A DNA stretch of 64,000 nucleotides from Methylibium petroleiphilum PM1 (GTDB taxonomy: Bacteria > Pseudomonadota > Gammaproteobacteria > Burkholderiales > Burkholderiaceae_C), in assembly GCF_000015725.1 (NCBI RefSeq), contig NC_008825.1, forward strand, positions 3,162,001 to 3,226,000, in the 5' to 3' direction. Within the stretch, counting starts at the first letter, position 1, and every line of letters begins with the position of its first letter. The translations under genes and the position numbers were made by a program. The notes below the pieces were generated by a model. That model was not told the origin of the DNA. It searched no databases and saw only the letters and a program-made list of their open reading frames with translations. Shown here piece by piece: positions 15,359-25,649 of the stretch.

Positions 15359-16568
15359 GGAAGCACTGATTTATCCGTGCAGGCCACGATGGCGTGCGGC
15401 GAATTCAGCGGCGATGATGCTGCCATGAAGCAGACGAGTTTTGCCACTGCCGAGTACGCCGGCAAGAAGCGCCAGACGCGCCGGGAGCGCTTCCTGGCCG
15501 AGATGAACGTGGTGGTTCCGTGGGCGCGGCTTGAGGCGCTGATCGAGCCGCACTACCCGAAGAGCGGCAAGGTGGGCCGACCGCCGATTGGCGTGCCGCG
15601 GATGCTGCGCATGTACTTCCTGCAGCAGTGGTACACGCTGGCCGACGAGGCACTGGAAGACGCGCTGTACGACAGCCAGGCCATGCGCGAGTTCATCGGC
15701 ATCGACCTTGGGCGGGAGAACGTACCCGACGCCACAACGCTGCTGAAGTTCCGCCGCCTGCTCGAGCAGCACGACTTGACGTCGGCCATCCTGGCCGAGG
15801 TCAACGCGCACCTCACCGAGCGTGGGCTGCTGATGCGCCAGGGCACGGTGGTGGACGCCACCATCATTGCCGCGCCAAGTTCGACGAAGAACGAGGACGG
15901 CAAGCGCGACCCCGAGATGCACCAGACCAAGAAGGGGAACCAGTGGCACTTCGGGATGAAGATGCACTCGGGCGTGGATGCCGAGTCGGGTCTGATCCAC
16001 AGCGTGGTCTGCACCGCGGCCAACGAGGCTGACGTGGCGCACGCGCACGAACTGCTGCATGGCCAGGAGAGCCAAGTTCACGGCGACAGCGGCTACACCG
16101 GCATCCAGAGGCGAGACGAGATCACGACGGCGCAGGAAGAGGGCAGGCTGCGCCAGGACATGGATTGGCGTATCGCCATGAAGCGCGGCCAACTCAAGGC
16201 CATGCCCGAAGGGCCGGCCAAGGCGATGCACGAGTGGTTCGAACGGCGCAAGGCTCAGGTGCGGGCCATCGTCGAACACCCGTTCCACGTCATCAAGAAC
16301 CTGTTCGGCTACCGCAAGGTCAGCTACCGCGGGATCTCCAAGAACGAAGCTCGCGCGAAGGCGCACGCTGCGCTGGCCAACTTGTACATCGCCCGGCGCC
16401 GATTGCTGGCCCAAGGCCTCAGTGCGTCTGCTGCATGAACGGGGGCCTGAGAGCGGCCTCGAAGTGCCGCAGAAGGGGCTCATCGGTGCCACTTCTGAGT
16501 TCACGAGTCGCCATCAACGCCCGCTGTCGGCCGAGTCGCGGTCACGAAGCGGGTTGATCAGCGCTTCC
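15359..16568 (+). mobile_element. IS5-family element, copy B (1,210 bp)
   Basis: It has the same ends as copy A and is flanked by CTAG duplications (15355-15358 and 16569-16572). It is inserted in the C-terminal third of the nSTAND3 gene, antisense to it. Removal of the element plus one CTAG restores the frame across the junction. Confidence 0.95.
15425..16438 (+). CDS. IS5-family transposase (copy B)
   Basis: The 337-aa protein is identical to the copy A transposase, with the same start (MKQTSF), DDE motifs and stop. The frame is intact. Because the element is antisense to its host gene, it cannot drive the nSTAND3 remnant downstream from the transposase promoter. Confidence 0.93.
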   Translation: MKQTSFATAEYAGKKRQTRRERFLAEMNVVVPWARLEALIEPHYPKSGKVGRPPIGVPRMLRMYFLQQWYTLADEALEDALYDSQAMREFIGIDLGRENVPDATTLLKFRRLLEQHDLTSAILAEVNAHLTERGLLMRQGTVVDATIIAAPSSTKNEDGKRDPEMHQTKKGNQWHFGMKMHSGVDAESGLIHSVVCTAANEADVAHAHELLHGQESQVHGDSGYTGIQRRDEITTAQEEGRLRQDMDWRIAMKRGQLKAMPEGPAKAMHEWFERRKAQVRAIVEHPFHVIKNLFGYRKVSYRGISKNEARAKAHAALANLYIARRRLLAQGLSASAA

Positions 16569-17598
16569 CTAGATAAAGAGCAAGAAAATCCTTCGAACAG
16601 CGTGTTGAGAGAAATCGGGTTAGGACGCGCCATGCCCTCCAGGAGGCATACCAGCCGACCTTATTGCTCTCACTCTTCTTGTACTGGCGTAGCCGATCGG
16701 AAATCATTGCGAAATGCGATGGCGGCACGACGACCGCTTTCTCAATTCCGACGTTTCCGCAAGTTATTTGCGATGTCAAACTTTCAATCGAGCTTCCGGT
16801 CAAGAAGATTTCAAGCAGATCCGGGCTAAACGCCAGTGTCGCCGCGTACGCATCGCCTACGGTTGGATGTTTGAAGCGCCAAACCGGCTGATCATTCACA
16901 TGCACAACCGTCACAAGACTGCCGCTCAATGCGTTGAGTGCTTTTATGCAATCTCCAAGTGTGCTTCCCAGTCGCTCCAGCGCTTGAGGTTCGGATCCAA
17001 GAAGCGCAATCGGAATCTCTAGATGATCCTTTCGCATGTAGATCAGACCTAGCGCCGCTTTGCTGTGCGTGTCTAACCCCTGGATAACCTCGAGCAAGAG
17101 TTGCTCGCGCTTTTCGACGAACTCCTTCAGGAAGTAATCTGACGGAAACAGTCCCTGCGTAAAAAGTGGGTCTGCCAGGCGTCGCGCAGTCTCAGGAATG
17201 AACCGCGCGTGCGCAGCTACCTGCTCCAAATGCGGCTTCAGACTTGCAAGAAATTCTTTGGGCTGCTTTCCAAGCTTCAGGTGGTTGTACAGGATCTGCT
17301 GTCGCTCAGGCCCAGACAAGTCATGCACATCAATCACCACTTTGCTTTCTTTGAGCAATGGAAAGGCACCCTCCTTGAGATCGTACCGAGCACGGTTGTA
17401 GATGTAGTCGCGGGAGGTCATAACAACCTTCGCACCCTTCTTTAGCATCGACTTCACATGCAGAACATTGTGATTCCAACCGTGCACGAGGGGTGATTCA
17501 TACTGCGTCACGCCGAACGCATCATCGATCCAAAAGAACTGCGATGGCTCGCTAACGTTCCAGTGCTTGACCACGTCGGCGGGATCAGAAAGCTTTAG

Positions 17599-18808
17599 GG
17601 AAGCACTGATTTATCCGTGCAGGCCACGATGGCGTGCGGCGAATTCAGCGGCGATGATGCTGCCATGAAGCAGACGAGTTTTGCCACTGCCGAGTACGCC
17701 GGCAAGAAGCGCCAGACGCGCCGGGAGCGCTTCCTGGCCGAGATGAACGTGGTGGTTCCGTGGGCGCGGCTTGAGGCGCTGATCGAGCCGCACTACCCGA
17801 AGAGCGGCAAGGTGGGCCGACCGCCGATTGGCGTGCCGCGGATGCTGCGCATGTACTTCCTGCAGCAGTGGTACACGCTGGCCGACGAGGCACTGGAAGA
17901 CGCGCTGTACGACAGCCAGGCCATGCGCGAGTTCATCGGCATCGACCTTGGGCGGGAGAACGTACCCGACGCCACAACGCTGCTGAAGTTCCGCCGCCTG
18001 CTCGAGCAGCACGACTTGACGTCGGCCATCCTGGCCGAGGTCAACGCGCACCTCACCGAGCGTGGGCTGCTGATGCGCCAGGGCACGGTGGTGGACGCCA
18101 CCATCATTGCCGCGCCAAGTTCGACGAAGAACGAGGACGGCAAGCGCGACCCCGAGATGCACCAGACCAAGAAGGGGAACCAGTGGCACTTCGGGATGAA
18201 GATGCACTCGGGCGTGGATGCCGAGTCGGGTCTGATCCACAGCGTGGTCTGCACCGCGGCCAACGAGGCTGACGTGGCGCACGCGCACGAACTGCTGCAT
18301 GGCCAGGAGAGCCAAGTTCACGGCGACAGCGGCTACACCGGCATCCAGAGGCGAGACGAGATCACGACGGCGCAGGAAGAGGGCAGGCTGCGCCAGGACA
18401 TGGATTGGCGTATCGCCATGAAGCGCGGCCAACTCAAGGCCATGCCCGAAGGGCCGGCCAAGGCGATGCACGAGTGGTTCGAACGGCGCAAGGCTCAGGT
18501 GCGGGCCATCGTCGAACACCCGTTCCACGTCATCAAGAACCTGTTCGGCTACCGCAAGGTCAGCTACCGCGGGATCTCCAAGAACGAAGCTCGCGCGAAG
18601 GCGCACGCTGCGCTGGCCAACTTGTACATCGCCCGGCGCCGATTGCTGGCCCAAGGCCTCAGTGCGTCTGCTGCATGAACGGGGGCCTGAGAGCGGCCTC
18701 GAAGTGCCGCAGAAGGGGCTCATCGGTGCCACTTCTGAGTTCACGAGTCGCCATCAACGCCCGCTGTCGGCCGAGTCGCGGTCACGAAGCGGGTTGATCA
18801 GCGCTTCC
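17599..18808 (+). mobile_element. IS5-family element, copy C (1,210 bp)
   Basis: It is identical to copies A and B. The target duplication is TTAG (17595-17598 and 18809-18812), again YTAR. It is inserted between the P-loop and the Walker B motif of the nSTAND3 gene, also antisense. Confidence 0.95.
17665..18678 (+). CDS. IS5-family transposase (copy C)
   Basis: The 337-aa protein is identical to the transposases of copies A and B and intact. Three identical copies within 5.5 kb show that transposition was recent. Confidence 0.93.
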   Translation: MKQTSFATAEYAGKKRQTRRERFLAEMNVVVPWARLEALIEPHYPKSGKVGRPPIGVPRMLRMYFLQQWYTLADEALEDALYDSQAMREFIGIDLGRENVPDATTLLKFRRLLEQHDLTSAILAEVNAHLTERGLLMRQGTVVDATIIAAPSSTKNEDGKRDPEMHQTKKGNQWHFGMKMHSGVDAESGLIHSVVCTAANEADVAHAHELLHGQESQVHGDSGYTGIQRRDEITTAQEEGRLRQDMDWRIAMKRGQLKAMPEGPAKAMHEWFERRKAQVRAIVEHPFHVIKNLFGYRKVSYRGISKNEARAKAHAALANLYIARRRLLAQGLSASAA

Positions 18809-19538
18809 TTAGCACTGAAGACTTCCACTTGTCGGCAGACGCCATCGCCAGCATTGACGCAATGGTAGTCTTACCGGCTGCTGGCTCACCAATTAGGAGC
18901 ACAAAACCGTGGCGATCCAAAGCATCTACGGCATTGCGGTAGGCACTGGTCATCACGACTTTCGCCAAGTCTTCGCGCAATGAATCCAAGACGGCTCGCG
19001 CCTGTTCATATGCCCGTTCATCAAGAATCTGGCTTAGATCGCCGAGGCCGTAAACACGCGGTACGAGCGTGCGCAATCTCGTGTTTTCCCTGATCTGGTC
19101 GGTGATCCAAGTGCCGCCGAGGATTAGGACATTCTTTGCCCCGGCCGAAGTTAGCTCAGCCGCAATCCTTTCTTCCTGCTTGCCCGACACACCAGCGTTG
19201 GTCATCAACACGTAGACATCGCACAAGCCCTTTTCAGTGAGCCTACGTATCTTGGGCAACTCAGCCGCAATGTCTTCCTTTGCAAGAAGCGCGTTTGGCT
19301 TGCTAGTGAACTTGCACTGAATGACAAAGGATCCGCTCATCGTTTCGTTCTTGGTCGGCGTCCATGTGCCGCAGAACGCACCGTCACGCCCTCCATCGTT
19401 GGAGTCGAGAAACGACTTGACGGATTGCGCGAGCACTTCTCGCGCAATCGTGAGACACAACTGCTGGAAGCTGTTCCATCCGAGGCGGTGCAGGTCGTAC
19501 ATACTTGGCTGCGAGGCGTCCTTCCGACACAAGATCTA

Positions 19539-21365
19539 TCAGAGCATGGCACCGATCTTCCGCAGCCAGCCCTCTACCTCGCCGGTAGGGTCGCGCTGTT
19601 GGAGGCGCGCCGCTGTCATGCACGGGAAAGCTTGATTCGCCAACCGTTTCTTCGCCGTGCCGTCACTGATCGGATTGCCGACAGGGTTCGACGCAAACAA
19701 TGCCGCAGAGAGCAGCGCGGGAACGGCCCTGCCGGCGGCATCGCGCTGATCGGGCACGACGAACGTCACCCCGAACGCTTCTTGAATCGCGTCGGCATGT
19801 AGGTAGTTCTCAATTTCGTACTTCAAAGTCTGCAATGCCCAGGATCCGTCCGTGCGCAGGTTGACCGCGGCCACCGACGCGCCATAGGTTGCTACATCGC
19901 TGTCGTAGATATGAACCTCGGGACGGCCCAGTGCCTTTAGATAGTGTCCGGCAACCCAATGCTGCAGCGTCGAGCCGCCAAGAACGATGAACGCCACCCG
20001 TCCGTCGTTCCCCAAGTCGGGGATGGTCGCGTCGGCGAGATGAAGGGCGCGGCTCAGGCACTTGAAGGCGGTCACATCTGTCGGTCCCTCGACGCATAGC
20101 AGGACCTTGACCTTGCTGTCGGCGACGACGCCCAATGCCTGGGCCACCTCGGCGAAAACATCGACGCCTGCCTCGATTTTCGGATTGTCGTTGGCGTCTC
20201 GCGTGACGAACCGGATACTGTCAGTTGGCAGTTCGGCGGCGAACCCAGGACTATGGGTCGTTAGAAGCACCTGATATCCGCTCTCGCCGGCGAGCGCTTT
20301 GAATGACTCGATCAGGATCTTCTGATTGTTCGGATGCTGTGCAGTCTCGGGCTCTTCAATTGCGTAGATGATGCTGCGAGTATTGCCGCCGCTCGCCATA
20401 CGCCGCTCCGCGGCAGCCTTGAAAAAGCTTACAAGCACGAGTCGACGGACGCCACTTCCTCGCTTATTTAGAGGGATGCCGTCGTCGGTATCCATGTTGA
20501 CGGAAAAGAGCCCGGTCCACTTGGCCGTGGTCGGCGGCGTGAACTGTGGGGTCAGTTCCTTCGCAAGGTTGGGGTCGATGGCCTTCAGCGCCTTGTGCGT
20601 GCTTTGCGCGATCTCCTCGGCCTTCTCCTTAACCCTTTTCTGGATCAGATCGATTTCATCCTGCACCTCGGCGATTGCTGCAGCTACGGCCGCTTTCATC
20701 GGTGTTTGGACTTCCCCGTCGGAATCGCGGCTGCTTCGATCGCTTTGGAACAGCGCGAACATCGGCAAGTGGCTTTCGAGTTGCTCCCAGATACGTTTGC
20801 TGTCTTCCTTCGGCTTCGTTAGCGCCAGCGTGACCTCTGCAATCTTGAGGTCGGCTTCGGCGTCCCATAACGCCTTACGCATTCCGGGATTTCCCTTGAG
20901 TTGGACAGCGAGGCCTTTGGCCTTGATCAAGGCCTGCAGTTCCTTTTCTTTGAGATCAAGTAGCCCGGCGACACCGTCGGCGGTTGGATGGTGCGCAACC
21001 AGGAAGACCTCAACACTGGGAGTCTTCGTCTTGCAATCGTAGATCTTCTGGATCTTTAGTGTGCCGTCCGCTGTCAACAGATGTTCGTCAGCCAGCGTAG
21101 TAACGGCTCCCGCATCCAGCGTAAGTGACGCCGGCAGGTCCGAAAACTCGCAAGTTATGGAAAGCCTCGAATCGCCGCTATAGACATTGGCGTCGCCGGC
21201 TTCAATCTTCACAACGTCGTTATTGAAGAAGATTTCTAGGGCTTCGAGTACAGACGACTTTCCGATGTCGTTCTTGCCGACAAATGTTGTGAGCTCATCG
21301 AGCTGAACCGTTGCTTCCTCGCGATAGCAACGGAAGTTTTTGATCGCAACGGATTTCAGTCTCAT
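19539..21365 (-). CDS. OLD-family ATPase/TOPRIM endonuclease-like protein
   Basis: The protein has 608 aa from ATG 21365, behind a G-rich site. The N-terminal ABC/SMC-type ATPase has Walker A VGKNDIGKSS near residue 30, a signature-like GSGVRRLVLVSFF near 310 and Walker B IIYAIEEPE followed by LLTTHSP. The C-terminal TOPRIM-like domain starts VKVLLCVEGPTDVTAF near residue 425, with further acidic residues in HIYDSDVATYG. This is the layout of OLD nucleases such as GajA. No UvrD-like GajB partner follows. Instead the next gene, 36 bp on, is the Mrr/nSTAND3 gene, so the two are likely one operon and one defence unit. Confidence 0.82.
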   Translation of the reverse strand: MRLKSVAIKNFRCYREEATVQLDELTTFVGKNDIGKSSVLEALEIFFNNDVVKIEAGDANVYSGDSRLSITCEFSDLPASLTLDAGAVTTLADEHLLTADGTLKIQKIYDCKTKTPSVEVFLVAHHPTADGVAGLLDLKEKELQALIKAKGLAVQLKGNPGMRKALWDAEADLKIAEVTLALTKPKEDSKRIWEQLESHLPMFALFQSDRSSRDSDGEVQTPMKAAVAAAIAEVQDEIDLIQKRVKEKAEEIAQSTHKALKAIDPNLAKELTPQFTPPTTAKWTGLFSVNMDTDDGIPLNKRGSGVRRLVLVSFFKAAAERRMASGGNTRSIIYAIEEPETAQHPNNQKILIESFKALAGESGYQVLLTTHSPGFAAELPTDSIRFVTRDANDNPKIEAGVDVFAEVAQALGVVADSKVKVLLCVEGPTDVTAFKCLSRALHLADATIPDLGNDGRVAFIVLGGSTLQHWVAGHYLKALGRPEVHIYDSDVATYGASVAAVNLRTDGSWALQTLKYEIENYLHADAIQEAFGVTFVVPDQRDAAGRAVPALLSAALFASNPVGNPISDGTAKKRLANQAFPCMTAARLQQRDPTGEVEGWLRKIGAML

Positions 21366-21559
21366 CAACCCCCCTGAGCGGTCGCAGCGGACGATCGTCC
21401 TTTTTGGACCGATGGTATGCCATCACTGCGCTCGAGCCGCCAAAACTTACGGCTTGCGAGCCTTGGGCCAGCGAGTGACGATTCGAGTCGCTGCGCCTCG
21501 CAGAAGCTTCAAGCAAGACGTGAGGCATCAACACTGATTTGGTATCTCCACGCTGGCCG

Positions 21560-23142
21560 CTACGCCCACGCCTCCCCCAACGCCTTCGCCTGCTGCAACA
21601 CCAGTTCCACCGCCGCCTCCTGCTGATCCGGCGGGTACTTGTACTTGCGCAAGATGCGCTTGACCATCAACCGCAGCTTGGCCTGTACGCTCTCGCGGGC
21701 AGACCAGTCCACGGTCAGGTTCTTGCGCAGGCTCTCGGCCAGTTCGTGAGCGATCTTCTTCAGCGTTTCGTCGGTCAGTTCGCGCACTGCCGATTCGTTG
21801 TTTGCCAGCGCGTCGTAGAAGCGCACCTCGTCCTCATTCAGGCCCAGTTGCTCACCGCGTGACGCCGCCTCACGGAACTTCTTGGCTATCTCCACCAGCT
21901 CTTCCATCACCTGGGCGGCTTCGATGGACCGGTTCTGGTAGCGCTGAACTACGTGCGTCAGCATGTCGGAGAACTTCTTGCTCTGCACCACGTTGCTGGC
22001 GAAGCGTGACTTGATCTCGCCTTCGAGCAGCCGCTCCAGCAATTCCACCGCGAGGTTGCGCTCTGGCAGGTTGCGAACCTCGGCCAGGAAGGCGTCGTCC
22101 AGGATGCCGATGTTGGGCTTGTCCAGCCCCACGGCGTCGAAGATGTCGACCACCTCCTCCGAGACCACGGCCGCGCTGATGATCTGCCGGATGGCCAGTT
22201 CACGTTGCTCGTCCATCTTCTTCTGCGCGCTGATGTCCCGCTTGGTCAGGATCACCTTCACGGCCTGGAAGAAGGCCACCTCCTCGCGCACGGCCTTGGC
22301 CTCGTCGAGCGTGCAGCACAACGTGAAGGCCTTGCTCATCGCCAGCGCCAGGTCGGCGAAGCGCTTCTTACCGTCCTTCAGGCCCAAGACGTAGTTCGCC
22401 GCGCCGGCCAACGTCTTGTGGCCGCCGGTGAGGAAGTCGCTGTAGTCGAAGCCATGCCCGTTCGTGCCAGCGAGCATGCCGCGCAGCGCATCCAGCTTCT
22501 CGGCCAGCACGCTATAGGCCTCGTGCGCGTCCACCGTCGGCCGGCCGCGGCCCTGTGCTGCGGTGTACTCCTTCAACGCCGACTTCAACTCGTTGGCGAT
22601 GCCGATGTAGTCCACCACCAGGCCGCCCTGCTTGTCCTTGAACACGCGGTTCACGCGCGCAATCGCCTGCATGAGGTTGTGGCCCTTCATCGGCTTGTCG
22701 ACGTAGAGCGTGTGCACGCAGGGCGCGTCGAAGCCCGTGAGCCACATGTCGCGCACGATGACCATGCGCAGCGGGTCGGCCGGGTTCTTGAAGCGCTTCT
22801 CCAGCCGCTTCTTTACCTGGGCGCTGTAGATGTGGGGCCGCAGCAGTGCCTTGTCGCTGGCCGAGCCCGTCATCACAATCTTGATCGCGCCTTGCTCGGG
22901 GTCGGGGCTGTGCCAGTCGGGCCGCAGCTTGACGATCTCGTCGTAGACATGCACGCAGATCTCGCGGCTCATGGCCACCACCATGGCCTTGCCGGTCTGC
23001 GCCTTGTTGCGCTCCTCGAAGTGCGCTACCAGGTCGGCCGCCACCTGGGCGATGCGCGGCGCGGCGCCCACCACCTTCTCCAGTGCCGCCCAGCGACTCT
23101 TGAGCTTGGCCTGCTGGCCTTCTTCCTCGTCTTCGGCCAGTT
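21560..23142 (-). pseudogene. hsdR: HsdR (type I restriction subunit R), C-terminal fragment
   Basis: About 527 C-terminal residues remain of a protein usually near 1,000. The second helicase lobe is visible: [40 protein letters not shown] and the motif VI-like [16 protein letters not shown]. The nuclease domain and first helicase lobe are missing, cut by the IS21-family element at 23143. No hsdM or hsdS is in the window. A short product could start inside the IS end (ATG 23179), but it would lack restriction activity. Confidence 0.85.
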
Positions 23143-23203
23143 TGTTGACGATCGCCCAGAACTGACCCGCTGCGATCATTCAATACTGACCCACCCCTGT
23201 AGG

Positions 23204-24037
23204 CTACCCGAGGGTGCCTTGGTCTGTGGATATCTCTGCGGTTCTGGGGTCTTGGGTCGGTCCTTTCCTGCGTTGCGTCGTTGATCGGGTTCGTGCCGCA
23301 GCGGTGGTCGTGCTGCTGTGCCTGAAGCGCCAGGAGTCGTTGCCGCTCTCGACGATGTGGCAGTGGTGCGTGAGCCGGTCCAGCAGCGCAGTGGTCATCT
23401 TCGCGTCGCCGAAGACGCTGGCCCACTCGCCGAAGCTCAGGTTGGTCGTGATCACCACGCTGGTGTGCTCGTAGAGCTTGCTCAGCAGGTGGAACAGCAA
23501 GGCGCCGCCGGCCTGGCTGAACGGCAGGTAGCCCAGCTCGTCCAGGATGAGCAGGTCCACGTAGGTCAGCCGGTGCGCGATCTGCCCGGCCCGGCCTGCG
23601 GCCTTCTCCGCCTCCAGCGCGTTGACCAGTTCCACCGTCGAGTGGAAGCGCACCCGCTTGCCGTGCCGCTGGACCGCCTCGATGCCGAGCGCGGTGGCCA
23701 GGTGCGTCTTGCCCGTGCCCGGCCCGCCGATGAACACCACGTTGTGGGCGGCCTCAGTGAACGCCGTCGTGTGCAGCTTGCGCACCAGCGCTTCATCGAC
23801 CGCACTGCTGGCGAAGTCGAAGCCCGCCAGGTCCCGGTGCGCCGGGAACCGGGCCGCCGTCATCTGGTACGCGATCGAGCGCACGTTGCGCTCGGCGCCC
23901 TCGGCATCGAGCAACTGCTCGACGAACTGCTCGGGCTCCAGCGCCGCATGCCGGCAGCGCGCCACCAGCTCCGGCCAGTTCGCCGCCATGCCGTGTAGCT
24001 TGAGCGCCTTCAGGCGCGTGACGATCTCGGCGCTCAT
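23204..24037 (-). CDS. istB: IS21 helper ATPase IstB
   Basis: The protein has 277 aa; its ATG overlaps the istA stop (ATGA). The AAA+ ATPase has Walker [15 protein letters not shown] near residue 105 and Walker [23 protein letters not shown] is the usual C-terminal motif. IstB loads the transposase on target DNA. The Thr/Arg-rich tail (after WRFRHSS) is typical of the family. Confidence 0.93.
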   Translation of the reverse strand: MSAEIVTRLKALKLHGMAANWPELVARCRHAALEPEQFVEQLLDAEGAERNVRSIAYQMTAARFPAHRDLAGFDFASSAVDEALVRKLHTTAFTEAAHNVVFIGGPGTGKTHLATALGIEAVQRHGKRVRFHSTVELVNALEAEKAAGRAGQIAHRLTYVDLLILDELGYLPFSQAGGALLFHLLSKLYEHTSVVITTNLSFGEWASVFGDAKMTTALLDRLTHHCHIVESGNDSWRFRHSSTTTAAARTRSTTQRRKGPTQDPRTAEISTDQGTLG

Positions 24038-25566
24038 GGCTGCTGGGCCTCCCGCAGGCTGTCGTAGCGCTGCACGTCGGCGCGGGGCTCTTCCTTGAGC
24101 GTCGGGGCGGGCTGCGTCAGCTCGCGCAGCGCCGGCGCCCCATCCTTCAGCCGCGCCAGCACGTTGAGCACATGCTCGGCACTCGGCCTGCCGGCTTCCA
24201 GCGCGATCTCCGCTGCGACGAGCACGGCCTCCAGCCCGTGCACCGGCACGGCCGCCAGCACCTGCGCCATGACCCGGTCGCCGCCGGCATGGCGCAGCAG
24301 GTGACGCTGCAGCGTCTGCAGCACCTCGGGCATGGCCTTGAAGGGCGCGCCGTTGCGCAGCGCCCCCGGCTTGGTCTGCACCAGCGCGATGTAGTGCTGC
24401 CAGTCGTAGAAGGTCAGCTCCCGCTCGAAGCTCCTCGTGTGCCGGGCCACCTCGACGCCCTCGGCCACCAGCACCACGGCCTCGGGGTAGGCGCGCAGGC
24501 TGAGCACTTCGTTGACCCAGCGGGTCGGCACGCTGTAGCGGTTGCGCTGGAAGTGCACCAGCGCCGTCGCCGACACCCGAACGGGCTGCTCGACGTAGCC
24601 GTCGAAGGGCTTCGGGCATGGCATGAGGCGGGTGCGCTCGTCCTGCAGCACGTCGGCCACGCTCAGCTCGGACCACTCGGGGTGTGCCGTCTCCTCCCAG
24701 CCCTGGCGGCAGCGCTCGGCCAGCCAGGCGTTCAGGCTGGCCAGGTCGCTCCAGCGCCGCTCGCCGGCCTCGCGCCACACCTGGCGCCGGCGGTCCTGCA
24801 CGTTCTTCTCGACCACGCCCTTCTCCCAGCCCGAGGCCGGGTTGCAGAACTCGGGCTCGAACAGGTAGTGCGAGCACATGGCCTGGAAGCGGGCGTTGAC
24901 GGAGCGCGCCTTGCCCACACCGACCTTGTCCACGGCGGTCTTCATGTTGTCGTAGATGCCCCGGCGCGGCACGCCACCCAGCGCCTCGAAGGCCCGGGCG
25001 TGCGCGTCGAACAGCATCTCGTGGCTCTGGGCAGGGTAGGCCGTCAACCAGAAGGCCCTCGAGGCCGCCAGCTTGGTGTGCGCCACCTCGAGCCGGCGGC
25101 GCAGTCCGCCCACGAAGACGTACTCGCAGCTCCAGTCGAACTGGAAGGCGTCGCCCAGCTCGAAGCTCATCGGCACGAAGGCCGCACGCCGCGGGGCGCT
25201 GGCCTGCCGCTCGCGCCAGCGGCGCACCCACACGACCACGCGCGGGTAGCTGCCCGCGTAGCCCAGCGCCCGGATCTGCTCGAACAGGGCCTTGGCCGTG
25301 CGCCGCTCGCGCACCGGGCGGTGCGCATCGGCACGCAGTGCCGCCTCCAAGTGCTCGGCCCAGGCGTCAAGCACGCTCGCCGTGCTGCGCTCGGGGTACT
25401 TCGGCTCGGTCACGCCTTCCTCGCGCAACCACTGCCGCACGGTGTTCCTCGACAAGCCCGTGCGCCTCGCCACCTCGCGGATGGACAGGCCATCTCGCAG
25501 GTGCATCCGTCTGATCTTGGCCAACATCGCCACGCTGATCACTCCTGGCTCTCCCCGCTCGTTCAT
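24034..25566 (-). CDS. istA: IS21 transposase IstA
   Basis: The protein has 510 aa. An N-terminal helix-turn-helix ([20 protein letters not shown]) is followed by the DDE core, beginning [16 protein letters not shown] with [12 protein letters not shown] and the Glu in [13 protein letters not shown]. The C-terminal part is basic. The frame is intact, so the element may still move. Confidence 0.93.
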   Translation of the reverse strand: MNERGEPGVISVAMLAKIRRMHLRDGLSIREVARRTGLSRNTVRQWLREEGVTEPKYPERSTASVLDAWAEHLEAALRADAHRPVRERRTAKALFEQIRALGYAGSYPRVVVWVRRWRERQASAPRRAAFVPMSFELGDAFQFDWSCEYVFVGGLRRRLEVAHTKLAASRAFWLTAYPAQSHEMLFDAHARAFEALGGVPRRGIYDNMKTAVDKVGVGKARSVNARFQAMCSHYLFEPEFCNPASGWEKGVVEKNVQDRRRQVWREAGERRWSDLASLNAWLAERCRQGWEETAHPEWSELSVADVLQDERTRLMPCPKPFDGYVEQPVRVSATALVHFQRNRYSVPTRWVNEVLSLRAYPEAVVLVAEGVEVARHTRSFERELTFYDWQHYIALVQTKPGALRNGAPFKAMPEVLQTLQRHLLRHAGGDRVMAQVLAAVPVHGLEAVLVAAEIALEAGRPSAEHVLNVLARLKDGAPALRELTQPAPTLKEEPRADVQRYDSLREAQQP

Positions 25567-25649
25567 CGAGCAGGGCAGTGTGTTTGCGTGGGTCAGTTTT
25601 GAACGATCGCAATGCCCTCAGGTGGGTCAGTTTTCAGTGATCGTCAACA

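Larger units (their letters stand above)
14810..19502 (-). pseudogene. Mrr-like nuclease - nSTAND3 NTPase, split by two IS copies
   Basis: Segments 19502-18813, 17598-16573 and 15358-14810 join in frame once each IS and one target duplication are removed, giving 754 aa. The N-terminal part (about residues 1-150) is Mrr-like: SNDGGRDGAF then FVIQCKF, the D and Q-x-K nuclease motif. The P-loop is GEPAAGKTT near residue 215, Walker B is FFWIDDAFG near 256 and VVMTSRD is a sensor-like motif, the pattern of nSTAND3 NTPases. A helical C-terminal half ends in an acidic tail. Copy C enters just after WKSSVL, copy B after FLALYL. ATG 19502 (or TTG 19532) is just after the OLD-type gene. As it stands the protein is truncated before Walker B and should be inactive. 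Confidence 0.85.
23143..25649 (-). mobile_element. IS21-family element (about 2.5 kb)
   Basis: It carries istA and istB. Both edges carry TGTTGACGATC in inverted orientation (23143-23153 and 25639-25649), followed inward by repeated ACTGACCC motifs, as in IS21-type multiple terminal repeats. The exact ends are inferred from these repeats. The flanks show no target duplication: a broken hsdR on the left and a broken integrase on the right, which suggests a deletion next to the element. Confidence 0.82.

Noticed and set aside
16558-17574. An independent NTPase gene between IS copies B and C
   Set aside because: It starts at a GTG inside the reconstructed gene, lacks a P-loop and joins in frame with both neighbours. 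It is the middle piece of the split nSTAND3 gene.
23204-25231. A 675-aa fused IstB
   Set aside because: The extra N-terminus lies out of frame over istA. The ATG at 24037, overlapping the istA stop, gives the normal IstB length.
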